Shown here one piece after another: positions 35,398 through 43,521 of a stretch of DNA of 64,000 nucleotides. The stretch lies in NCBI RefSeq assembly GCF_029490015.1, contig NZ_CP120468.1, positions 1,426,001 to 1,490,000 on the forward strand. Reading direction: 5' to 3'. The position numbers were made by a program, and so were the translations under genes. The DNA is from Halobaculum limi. GTDB taxonomy: Archaea; Halobacteriota; Halobacteria; Halobacteriales; Haloferacaceae. The notes beneath the pieces were generated by a model. It was not told the DNA's origin and did no database searches. It saw nothing but the letters and a program-made list of their open reading frames with translations. Within the stretch, counting starts at the first letter, position 1. Every line of letters starts with the position of its first letter.

Positions 35398-36525
35398 GTG
35401 ACTCCCCGAACGGTCGCCGCCTTCACCGACACGTACCTCCCGACGGTGAACGGCGTCACGTACACGCTCCAGTCGTGGCGACGACGCTGGCAGGAGCGCG
35501 GCGGCCGAATGGACGTGGTGTTCCCCGGCGCACCCGACTACGACCCCGGCGACGGCGAGTACACTACCCGCAGCGTCGGCTTCCCCTTCTACGACGGCTT
35601 CCGCCTCGGCCTGCCCGGCGTCCCCGATGCCGTCCGCGACGCCGACGTGGTCCACGCGCACACGCCGTTCGCACTCGGTCTCTCGGGGCTGTATCTCTCC
35701 CGTCGCATCGACGCGCCGCTGGTCGCCTCCTACCACACACCGACCGCGGAGTACGCCGACTACATCGCCGCCGGTCCCGTCGCCGACGCCATCGAACACG
35801 CCGCCCGCGGCTACGAACGCCGGTATCTGAACGCCGCAGACGCGGTGGTGGTGCCGAGCGAACCCGCGGCGAACCACCTGCGCAACATCGGCGTGCGCTC
35901 GCGCGTTGACGTGGTTCCTAACGGTGTCGACACCGAGTTCTTCGCCCGTCCGGACGACGAGACCCTCACCGCGTTCCGCGAGCGATACGCGCTTCCCGAC
36001 CGTGATGAGGGCCCCGTCGTCGGCTACACCGGTCGCCACGGCTTCGAGAAGGAGTTGACGCAAATTCCGCCGGCGGTCGCCGCCGCAGATAGCGATCCGA
36101 CGCTCGTGTTCGGCGGCGACGGTCCCGCACGCGACGCGGTCGAGGCAGCCTGCGAGGATGCTGGCGTCGACGCGCGCTTCCTCGGCTTCCTCCCGCGTGA
36201 GGAGTTGCCCGCGCTGTACGCCACGCTCGATGCGTTCGTGTTCCCCTCGCCCGTCGAGACGCAGGGTCTCGTCGCCTTAGAGGCGAACGCCTGCGGGACG
36301 CCCGTCGTCGGCGTCGAGGCAGGTGCGCTGGAAGACACCGTCGTCGACGGCGAGACGGGCTATCACTTCCCCCACGAGGACACCGCCGCCTTCGCCGACG
36401 CCATCGACCGGGCACTCGCAGACCGCGAGCGACTCAGCGAGCGCTGTCTCGCCCGGCGCGACCAGACGAGCGTGGAACACGCGGTCGACAAACTCGAAGC
36501 GGTGTACGACGCGGTGTCGGAGTAG
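35398..36525 (+). CDS. Glycosyltransferase family 4 (GT-B), glucosyl-lipid type
   Basis: 375-residue glycosyltransferase with FTDTYLPTVNGVTYTLQSW at its start, a sequence shared with PimB/diacylglycerol glucosyltransferase-like enzymes. ASYHTPTAEY and VVPNGVDTEFF lie in the N-terminal domain. VFPSPVETQGLVALEANACGTPVVG is the NDP-sugar site. It likely transfers a sugar to a membrane lipid. It follows the other glycosyltransferase after 85 bp, and the pair could make a glycolipid together. GTG start at 35398. Confidence 0.87.
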   Translation: MTPRTVAAFTDTYLPTVNGVTYTLQSWRRRWQERGGRMDVVFPGAPDYDPGDGEYTTRSVGFPFYDGFRLGLPGVPDAVRDADVVHAHTPFALGLSGLYLSRRIDAPLVASYHTPTAEYADYIAAGPVADAIEHAARGYERRYLNAADAVVVPSEPAANHLRNIGVRSRVDVVPNGVDTEFFARPDDETLTAFRERYALPDRDEGPVVGYTGRHGFEKELTQIPPAVAAADSDPTLVFGGDGPARDAVEAACEDAGVDARFLGFLPREELPALYATLDAFVFPSPVETQGLVALEANACGTPVVGVEAGALEDTVVDGETGYHFPHEDTAAFADAIDRALADRERLSERCLARRDQTSVEHAVDKLEAVYDAVSE

Positions 36526-36662
36526 GCACCGACAGCGTACTCGGCGTGACGGATTCGAGCGTCACAGTCGCGACGCTCGTGAGTGTCTACGACCGGTTCG
36601 CTGGAAAACGGCAACGGCAGCGGTCGTCGGACCGAGGCTCCGACCAGTCGGTCGACTGCGCC

Positions 36663-37076
36663 TCAGTCGTCCTCTAACGCCTGTGCGATCCGCTGAAGCT
36701 GTCGGGTCGCGTCGCGAACCTCGTCGCGGAGTTGTCGGACCTCGCGCACGAGTTCCTCGTTGCCAGCCGACTCTTCTTCGCGGGCGCCGGGGCCGCCCAT
36801 CCCGCCGGGGCCGCCGCCCATCCCGCCGGGGCCGCCGCCACCGCCCATCATCCCGCCCATCATCTGCGCGAAGGGGTTGCCGCCGCCCATCCCGCCGGGG
36901 CCGCCGCCACCGCCCATCATCTCCTCGGGAGAGGGTGCGCCGCCTTCTCCCTCTTCGCGCTCTTGCTCTCGTCGCTCGCGGATCTCTTCGACTCGCTCGC
37001 GGAAGGACTTCTCTTCCCCATCGTCGCCAGCGCTCTCCTCGGCGTCGGTTCCGGAATCCTCAGGGTCGTCTGCCAT
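36663..37076 (-). CDS. Gly/Met-rich low-complexity protein with coiled-coil end
   Basis: 137 residues. Residues about 1-45 are acidic with a predicted coiled coil (FRERVEEIRERREQEREE). The middle (about 50-97) is a Gly/Met/Pro repeat (MMGGGGGPGGMGGG, twice or more). The C-terminus (about 105-137) is a second helix (LVREVRQLRDEVRDATRQL). The arrangement suggests a small oligomeric or phase-forming protein; no catalytic motif is seen. It diverges from the CRTAC1 gene at 37166 with 89 bp between. Function unknown. Confidence 0.7.
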   Translation of the reverse strand: MADDPEDSGTDAEESAGDDGEEKSFRERVEEIRERREQEREEGEGGAPSPEEMMGGGGGPGGMGGGNPFAQMMGGMMGGGGGPGGMGGGPGGMGGPGAREEESAGNEELVREVRQLRDEVRDATRQLQRIAQALEDD

Positions 37077-37165
37077 ACGCCGCGGTTCGACCCGGCGGCC
37101 GAAAAGCGTTGTTCCTCGGACAGCGGAACCGAGTCCTCTTATGTGATGACCACCGAGACAGCGGC

Positions 37166-38647
37166 GTGTTCGCGGACCGGTCTCACGCCATCGCCGACGA
37201 CACGCCCCACCGAGGGTACGGAGTCGCCGTGACGCCCGGAACGAGCGGCCCCTGTGCGCTCGTCGCCGGGCACGGACCGGGGAACCGCTTGCTGTGCTGG
37301 CGCGACGGCGCGCTACGCGACGTGGCCACGCCCGCCGTCGCCGACGAGGGACGCCACGCCATCGGCGTCGTCGCCGCCGACCTCGACGCCGACGGGATGG
37401 AAGAACTGTACGTCCACAACACCGACGCCTACGAGGGCCGCTGTCGCGATACGGACCTCCTCCTTGACCCCGTCGACGTGCGCCCGGACGACCCCGACGT
37501 GCGCTGGCGCGACCTGTTCGGCCTCGCGGTCAACGCCGACCGCGGCAACTTCCGAGCGGGTCGGTCGGTCGCCGCCCTCGACCGCTACGGGACCGGCCGC
37601 TACGGCGTGTTCGTCGCCTCCTACGGCGCTCCATCCCGCTTCTATGAACTCGGAGACGACGGCCAACTCTCGGATATGGCCGAGGCCGTCGGCCTCGAGA
37701 TGGAGGGCGGCGCGCGGTCGCTGCTCGCGGGGTCGCTCGTGAGCGACCGGATGGATCTGTTCGTCGGCGTCGAACGCGGTCCCAACCGCCTGTTTCGCAA
37801 CGACGCGGGCCACTTCACCGAGGTCGGGGCCGCAGTCGGCGTCGACGCACCCGAGACGAATGCTCGCGGCGTCACCGTCGCCGACGGCGACCTCGCAGTC
37901 GGCGCGTGGGAGACGCCGAGTCGCCTGTTCGCGGACGGGGGCGACACGCTCGCGGCCGCGTCGACCGACGGTGGGCCCGGCCGGGAGACGGTCGGCCACC
38001 GATCCGGTCAGCCGACCACGGTCGGCGGTGACGACGGCCACCGCGGGCGGCCGGCCAGACGGTTCACCGACGCCACGCCTGCGTCGTTCGCCGCGACGAG
38101 TCGGACGCGGACGCTCGTCGCCGCCGACTTCGACAACGACGGCCGCGAGGAACTGTTCTGTAACGCGATGGGCGCACCCAACAGTCTGTTTCGCAAGACT
38201 GGGGACGGTTGGACGGAGATAGACGCGGGCGACGCCGCCGAACCCCGTGGACTGGGAACCGGCGCGGCGGTCGCCGACTTCGACGGCGACGGCGCACTCG
38301 AACTGCTCGTCGTCCACGGCGAACTCGCGGCCCAACCGCTCACGCTGTACGGTGTCGACGGTGCGAGTGAGAACGACTGGCTTCGCGTCCGCCCGACTAC
38401 GCAGTACGGTGCACCCGCCCGCGGTGCGACCGTCACCGTCGAGACGCCGTCGTGGACGCGGACGAAGACGGTGTGTGCGGGGTCGGGCTACCTCTGTCAG
38501 ATGGAACCGGTCGCACACTTCGGCCTCGGCGACGCTCGACCGGAGCGGGTGACCGTCCGGTGGCCGGACGGCCGAACCGAGACGCTCGACGGCCCGGCGG
38601 CACGAACCGAACACGGGGTCGCACACCCGATGGCCCCGCGCTTCTGA
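37166..38647 (+). CDS. CRTAC1 family protein with FG-GAP repeats and ASPIC/UnbV domain
   Basis: 493-residue beta-propeller protein. Calcium-binding FG-GAP/VCBS-type segments recur (VVAADLDADGMEELYV, LVAADFDNDGREELF, AVADFDGDGALELL). The C-terminal part fits the ASPIC/UnbV domain (PARGATVTVE, HFGLGDARPERVTVRWPDG). No signal peptide is visible at the chosen start GTG 37166 (MFADRSHAIADDTPHRGYG), which is where related proteins begin. A low-complexity insert at about 265-300 is Gly/Asp-rich. The AIR-synthase-like gene follows after 37 bp. Binding partner unknown. Confidence 0.8.
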   Translation: MFADRSHAIADDTPHRGYGVAVTPGTSGPCALVAGHGPGNRLLCWRDGALRDVATPAVADEGRHAIGVVAADLDADGMEELYVHNTDAYEGRCRDTDLLLDPVDVRPDDPDVRWRDLFGLAVNADRGNFRAGRSVAALDRYGTGRYGVFVASYGAPSRFYELGDDGQLSDMAEAVGLEMEGGARSLLAGSLVSDRMDLFVGVERGPNRLFRNDAGHFTEVGAAVGVDAPETNARGVTVADGDLAVGAWETPSRLFADGGDTLAAASTDGGPGRETVGHRSGQPTTVGGDDGHRGRPARRFTDATPASFAATSRTRTLVAADFDNDGREELFCNAMGAPNSLFRKTGDGWTEIDAGDAAEPRGLGTGAAVADFDGDGALELLVVHGELAAQPLTLYGVDGASENDWLRVRPTTQYGAPARGATVTVETPSWTRTKTVCAGSGYLCQMEPVAHFGLGDARPERVTVRWPDGRTETLDGPAARTEHGVAHPMAPRF

Positions 38648-38684
38648 CGGAACCGATTTGGGCACCGCGGTCGGAAGTCGACCC

Positions 38685-39734
38685 GTGACAGACGACCGGC
38701 CGCCGCGACGAGGCAAAGTCGACCGCGACACCTTCGAGTCGGTCGTCCGTTCGTCGCTCGGGGCCAACCGCGAGGACGTCCGTCTCGGGCCGACCCACGG
38801 CGTCGACTTCGGCGTCCTCGACATCGGTGGCCGTGCGCTCGTGACGGCGACCGACCCCATCTCGATGCTCCCCGACCTCGGGTACGAGGAGGCGGGCCGA
38901 TTCGCGGTCGGGTTCACCCTGAGCGACGTGGCCGTCTCCGGAGTCGCGCCGACACACCTGTGCCCCTCGTTCACGCTCCCGAGCGACGTGAGCGACGAGG
39001 AGTTCGCCGCCTTCTGGACGGGGATGACCGCCGAGTGCGAGACGCTTGGGGTCGCGATTCCCACTGGGCACACCGCCCGCTACCCCGGCGCGTCGCTCCC
39101 CTGGGTCGGCGCGGCGACCGTCCTCGGCGTCGGCGACCACGACGACGTGATCCGACCGGATGGCGCTCGCCCCGGTGACCGCCTCCTCGTCACGAACGGC
39201 CCGGGCGTCGAGACGGCCGCGCTGTTCGCCTCGCTGTTCCCCGACGCACTCGCGGACGCTGGCCTCGACGAGTCCACCGTCGCCGAGTCGGCGAGTCTCC
39301 TCCCCGAGACGAGCGTCGTTCGCGACGCACTCGCCGCGGCCCGTGCGGGACGGGCGGGCGACGGCGGCGTGACCGCGATGCACGACGCGACGGAAGGAGG
39401 ACTGCGGGGTGCGCTGTGTGAGATGGCCGCGGCCGCTGACGTCGGCTTCGACGTCGACTCCGCGGCGGTGCCGACGAACGAGGCGGTCCTCGCGACGTGT
39501 TCGGCGCTGGATATCGACCCGTGGACGTGTACCACCTCGGGGACGCTCCTGTTGGCAGTCGCTCCCGCCGCTGTCGGCCGGGTCGTCGGCGCGTTGCGTG
39601 ACCGCGGCACGCCCGTCGGCGTCGCTGGCACCGTCACGTCGGAGGCCGGCGTGACACTCGACGGTGCGGCCGTCGACCCGCCCGCCGAAGACGGATCCTG
39701 GGGCGTCTACGAGCGACTGTCTGCGCGGCGCTGA
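38685..39734 (+). CDS. AIR synthase-related protein (HypE/ThiL-like)
   Basis: 349-residue ATP-dependent enzyme of the PurM-like superfamily. The N-terminal half has VLDIGGRALVTATDP and FAVGFTLSDVAVSG with Asp ligands for ATP/Mg. The C-terminal half has MHDATEGGLRGALCEMA, which matches HypE-type proteins. No hydrogenase maturation genes are near, and the C-terminal Cys of true HypE is absent (the end reads GVYERLSARR). The substrate is unknown. The GTG start lies 37 bp after the CRTAC1 stop, so co-transcription is likely. Confidence 0.83.
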   Translation: MTDDRPPRRGKVDRDTFESVVRSSLGANREDVRLGPTHGVDFGVLDIGGRALVTATDPISMLPDLGYEEAGRFAVGFTLSDVAVSGVAPTHLCPSFTLPSDVSDEEFAAFWTGMTAECETLGVAIPTGHTARYPGASLPWVGAATVLGVGDHDDVIRPDGARPGDRLLVTNGPGVETAALFASLFPDALADAGLDESTVAESASLLPETSVVRDALAAARAGRAGDGGVTAMHDATEGGLRGALCEMAAAADVGFDVDSAAVPTNEAVLATCSALDIDPWTCTTSGTLLLAVAPAAVGRVVGALRDRGTPVGVAGTVTSEAGVTLDGAAVDPPAEDGSWGVYERLSARR

Positions 39735-39830
39735 GGAACCGCCAACTGATAGTCCGGTGACTTCCGTACTGCAGCCTCGGCGTCGAGAACCCGCACGTAA
39801 TTTGCAGGTCGATATTCATTCACCAAAATA

Positions 39831-39840
39831 ACATATAGTC
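39831..39840 (+). promoter_or_regulatory. TATA-like element of the DUF7344-DICT operon
   Basis: ACATATAGTC lies about 26-32 bp upstream of ATG 39864, the usual leaderless distance. The flanking 40 bp are AT-rich compared with the region. Confidence 0.5.
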
Positions 39841-39863
39841 GGGGAACGTAGTCGTATGGAGAG

Positions 39864-40250
39864 ATGAGAGACACCACCGAGGGACACGACCATCCGCCCG
39901 AACAGGACGCGGAGTCGGACCAAGCACCTGGGTTGGCGGACGACGACCTCTACCGTGCGCTCGCTGCGACCGAGCGGAGACGGGTGCTGTACGTGCTCCA
40001 AGAGTCCGGCGAACAGACGGTGGGGCAACTCGCGACGCTGTTGGCCGGGTGGGAGGCGTCGACGTCCGGGCGGATGCGCGATTCGCGCGACCACGACCGG
40101 ATCGCAATCGAACTCGTCCACGTCCACCTCCCGATGCTCGCAGACCTCGGACTGCTCACGTTCCACCAGGAGGCTGACCGCGTTCGCCCGGTGGAGATAG
40201 GCGCGGCGGTGGCTGACCTCCTCGAACAGAGCATCGACGCCGAGCAATGA
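39864..40250 (+). CDS. DUF7344 winged-helix protein
   Basis: 128-residue haloarchaeal regulator. The conserved core is DDLYRALAATERRRVLYVLQESGEQTVGQLATLL (core of helix-turn-helix), then RIAIELVHVHLPMLADLGLLTFH with the wing. The N-terminal 27 residues are acidic and disordered. Its stop overlaps the start of the DICT-domain gene (ATGA). A TATA-like box precedes it. It is similar in layout to the second DUF7344 gene at 52238-52564. Confidence 0.82.
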   Translation: MRDTTEGHDHPPEQDAESDQAPGLADDDLYRALAATERRRVLYVLQESGEQTVGQLATLLAGWEASTSGRMRDSRDHDRIAIELVHVHLPMLADLGLLTFHQEADRVRPVEIGAAVADLLEQSIDAEQ

Positions 40251-40969
40251 CCGCCGGGACGCGGATGCTGGACTCGTTGCTCCGGGAACTCGAGTCGGAG
40301 ACGACTCGCGTCACGGTGTACCGTCGCGAGAGCGACCCGCCTATCGACGACATCTTTCCAAACCGAAACGTCGACATCACCTACAAAGCCCTCCCACCGG
40401 CCGGACCGGACCCGTTCGTCGTGGTCGAACGGAACAGCGAGTTCGTCGGCGTCCTCGGACTCTCGGAGTTGGAGGCGCTGGTCGAACCGCCCATCGTCCG
40501 CTCGCAGGACGACGACGGCGTCTCGGAGGCGTATCGGGTGTTCTTCGACGTCCTCGACGACACGGTGTTCACCGCGATGGACCGCACGACGCTGTTGGCG
40601 GTGAGTCGCGAGATAGAAGACCGCGCGTACCGCGTCGGGACCGGCACGCTCCGCGTGAGTTTCCAGCGATTTTCAGCCTTCCAGTCACAGATCGCGGTGT
40701 ACCGGTCTCTCGCGGCCGACACGTCGCTCGACATCCACATCCACGGCGTGGCCGACTGGGACCCGCCGGCTATCGACGGCATCACGTACCACGACTCCGA
40801 CGCAGGCTCACTCGGCCGCTACTGGGCCCTGACGTTCGACGGCGGCGGCGACCCGATGCAGGCGTCCGGCCTCCTCGCGGAGGAACGCGACGACGGCTAC
40901 ACCGGCTTCTGGAGCGACGACGCCGGTATCGTCGCGAACATCGAACGCGGTCTCGTCGAACACGTCTGA
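40247..40969 (+). CDS. DICT sensory-domain protein
   Basis: 240-residue protein resembling the DICT domain of haloarchaeal sensors (diguanylate-cyclase and two-component-associated). Characteristic parts are LRELESETTRVTVYRRESDPPIDDIF, FVVVERNSEFVGVLGLSEL, and SREIEDRAYRVGTGTLRVSFQRFS near the middle. It lacks a kinase or HTH domain, so it probably acts with the overlapping DUF7344 protein. The ligand is unknown. The convergent esterase gene follows. Confidence 0.82.
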   Translation: MTAGTRMLDSLLRELESETTRVTVYRRESDPPIDDIFPNRNVDITYKALPPAGPDPFVVVERNSEFVGVLGLSELEALVEPPIVRSQDDDGVSEAYRVFFDVLDDTVFTAMDRTTLLAVSREIEDRAYRVGTGTLRVSFQRFSAFQSQIAVYRSLAADTSLDIHIHGVADWDPPAIDGITYHDSDAGSLGRYWALTFDGGGDPMQASGLLAEERDDGYTGFWSDDAGIVANIERGLVEHV

Positions 40970-41026
40970 GCGTCGTTACCGCCCGCTCCTCTCATCTGCG
41001 ACCCTCGACCACGGGGCGCCCGTGGC

Positions 41027-42022
41027 TCAGTTCTTGGCTTTCCGGTTGCTCGTCGCCGCCGCGAGTCGGTCGCTCGTCGCTTCCGCGAGGTCGTCGAAGG
41101 CGGCGTCGGCCGCGTCGACATCGTCCGCGAACGAGAGGAAGCCGTGACACATCCCTTCGTAGTCGAGGTGGTCGACGCCCACGCCCGCGTCTGCGAGACG
41201 AGTGGCGTACGCCGCGCCGTCGTCGCGCAACGGGTCACACTCGCCGGTGACGACGACGCCCGGTGCGGTCACCGAGAGGTCGCCCGCGCGAAGTGGTGCG
41301 GCGTAGGGGTTGGCGGCGTCGACGTCCGATCGAAGGTACTGCTCCCAGAAGTGGCGCATATCCTCACGGGTCAGCAACGGCCCGTCGGCGTTCGACTCGT
41401 AGGAGTCGGTGTCGAACGCGCGGTCGGTGATCGGATACAACAGCGTCTGGACCGCCGGAGCCGCGTCGTTCGGTGTCGCGAGCGAGGCCGCCGCCGCGAG
41501 ATTCCCGCCGGCAGAGGAGCCAGCGACGCCGACGACGCCGTTGCCGCCGAACTCGGCGGTGTAACCGCGAGTCCACTCCAGCGCCCGAATGGCGTCGTCG
41601 ATGGCGGCCGGGAACGGGTGTTCGGGCGCGAGGCGGTAATCGACGGAGACGATGACCGCACCCACGCGTCGACAGAGTCGCCGCGCGAGGTCGTCCGCCG
41701 AGTCGAGCGTGCCGAGACACCAGCCGCCACCGTGGAAGAAGACGAGCGTCGGCGCGGGCGTCTCTTCGGGGCGATACACCCGGAGCGGCAGGTCGTCTCC
41801 GTCCGGGCCGGAGATGGCGAGGTCGAGGGTTCTTCCGACCGGAAGGTCGGTTCCGGCCGTGTCGTCGGTGAACAACTCGTCTTCGATGTGGCGGGCGCTC
41901 TCCACCGAGAGCGCGTGCCACGGCGGGACGCCGAGCGACTCGATGTCGGCGACGACCTCGCGAACCTCCGGGTCGAGACCGTAGAGGCAGTCGGCGTCAC
42001 CCGCTGAATCGGACGCAGTCAT
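41027..42022 (-). CDS. Alpha/beta hydrolase, HSL-type esterase
   Basis: 331-residue carboxylesterase of the hormone-sensitive-lipase family. The oxyanion hole HGGGW lies near residue 96, the nucleophile Ser in GSSAGGN, the acid Asp in GECDPLRDDG and the His in GMCHGFLS. Substrates are usually short-chain acyl esters. The N-terminal cap region (about 1-70) is acidic. ATG 42022 is the only good start. Divergent from the MFS gene at 42113. Confidence 0.88.
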   Translation of the reverse strand: MTASDSAGDADCLYGLDPEVREVVADIESLGVPPWHALSVESARHIEDELFTDDTAGTDLPVGRTLDLAISGPDGDDLPLRVYRPEETPAPTLVFFHGGGWCLGTLDSADDLARRLCRRVGAVIVSVDYRLAPEHPFPAAIDDAIRALEWTRGYTAEFGGNGVVGVAGSSAGGNLAAAASLATPNDAAPAVQTLLYPITDRAFDTDSYESNADGPLLTREDMRHFWEQYLRSDVDAANPYAAPLRAGDLSVTAPGVVVTGECDPLRDDGAAYATRLADAGVGVDHLDYEGMCHGFLSFADDVDAADAAFDDLAEATSDRLAAATSNRKAKN

Positions 42023-42112
42023 ACGGACGCGAACGGCTGGCAGCGGTATGAAACGCGGGCCTTCGTGGTGGCCCGGTGGCGATTCCGGGCGAAGCCGGCG
42101 GCGTCGGCGCCG

Positions 42113-43435
42113 ATGACCGGAACCGTGCCCCTCTTGCGCGCCCGCCGCCGAGCGGTCGACGTGTCGCTCTCGCTCCGGAGTCTCGTCGGCGCCGACGCGG
42201 ACGTCCTCGCCGACCGCGACTTCCGACTGCTCCTCCTCGCCTCGCTCATCTCGCCGATGGGCGCGTCGGTCGTCTCGCCGATCGTCGAGTCGCTAGCAGG
42301 ACCGTACGGCGTCTCGGCGACGGAGGTGGCGCTGCTGCTGTCTGCGTTCACCGCGCCCGGCATCGTCTGTATCCCGCTGTCGGGCGTCCTCGCGGATCGG
42401 TACGGGCGCAAACCCGTCCTCGCGGGTGGCCTCGCGCTGTTTGGTCTCGCCGGGTTGGGCCTCGCACTGACGACCGACTTTCGGGTGGCGTTAGCCCTGC
42501 GACTCCTGCAGGGCGTCGGCTATACCGGTATCGGCCCCATTCTCATCACGGCGACTGGCGACCTGTTCTCGGGCGCTCGCGAGTCGGCCGCACAGGGCGT
42601 GCGATTCACCGCTGTCGGCGCATCGCTGACCGTGTTTCCGTTCCTCTCGGGGGTGCTCGTCGCGTTCGCGTGGCAGTTCCCGTTCCTCCTGTACGCCGCC
42701 GCGCTCCCGGTCGCCGTCGTCGTCGCGGTGCGGTTCACCGAACCTGCAGACCTCGGCGGCGACTCGGACACCGATGACGACGATGCCAGTGGGGGCGTCC
42801 GTGCGTTGTTGGCGCTGGCTCGCCAGCCACGCGTCGCCGCGACGTTGCTCGGGCGGGCCGCGCCGGGGTTCCTCTGGTTCGCGTTCCTCACGTACAACTC
42901 CATCGTGGTCGTGCGACTGCTCGGCGGAACGCCCGGCGCGGCGGGCGCACTCGTCGCCGTCGCCTCCGTCACGAGCGCCGTCGCGACGACGCAGGTGGGT
43001 CGCCTCACCGCCCGCTTCGGTCGGACGCTCCCCACTTTCGCCTCCTTGGTCGTCGGTGCGGTCGGCTTGGCGGGACTGGCGCTCGCGCCGTCAGTGCCGG
43101 CCGCACTCGCTGCCGGGATTCCGGTCGGCGCGGGCTTTTCGGTCGCGCTGACGCTGTACCGCTCGGCCATCACCGGCCTCGCGAGCGACGACCTCCGTGG
43201 GGGCCTCGTCAGCCTCGGTGAGTCCATTGGTCGCGTCGGATCGACGGGCGCACCCATCGCGATGGGTGCGGTCGTCACGCTCCTCACTGCGCCACTCGGC
43301 TACGCTGGGGCGGTTCGGGCCGTCTCGCTTGTCGTCGCCGCCGGCGTCGTCGTCGTCGGGGGCGTACTGTTGGTCGTCGGCGAACAGGGTGCGGGGACGG
43401 GCGCGGCGACGGACGCGACCGCCGGCGACGACTGA
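42113..43435 (+). CDS. MFS family transporter
   Basis: 440-residue membrane protein with about twelve helices. The MFS loop LSGVLADRYGRKPVLAGG follows helix 2, and the second-half loop is acidic (SDTDDDDASGG, about residues 215-228). ATG 42113 precedes a basic N-terminus; an earlier in-frame start at 42065 adds 16 residues without support. The gene could serve drug or metabolite efflux. It is followed by kynureninase after 86 bp. Confidence 0.85.
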   Translation: MTGTVPLLRARRRAVDVSLSLRSLVGADADVLADRDFRLLLLASLISPMGASVVSPIVESLAGPYGVSATEVALLLSAFTAPGIVCIPLSGVLADRYGRKPVLAGGLALFGLAGLGLALTTDFRVALALRLLQGVGYTGIGPILITATGDLFSGARESAAQGVRFTAVGASLTVFPFLSGVLVAFAWQFPFLLYAAALPVAVVVAVRFTEPADLGGDSDTDDDDASGGVRALLALARQPRVAATLLGRAAPGFLWFAFLTYNSIVVVRLLGGTPGAAGALVAVASVTSAVATTQVGRLTARFGRTLPTFASLVVGAVGLAGLALAPSVPAALAAGIPVGAGFSVALTLYRSAITGLASDDLRGGLVSLGESIGRVGSTGAPIAMGAVVTLLTAPLGYAGAVRAVSLVVAAGVVVVGGVLLVVGEQGAGTGAATDATAGDD

Positions 43436-43521
43436 CCCCACGCGGCAGTCGCCGTCGCGTCTCTCACGGCCGCGCCGGCCGGGAGCCGAACCACTAACTG
43501 CGAGCGGTCGAAGCCGACGCT

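Noticed and set aside
36780-36930. Short repeated units considered as a CRISPR array
   Set aside because: The repeats are Gly/Met codons inside a protein gene, with no spacers of fixed length.
36323-37165. Upstream extension of the CRTAC1 frame
   Set aside because: It runs through the glycosyltransferase and is antisense to the Gly/Met-rich gene; Arg-rich and unrelated to the family start at GTG 37166.
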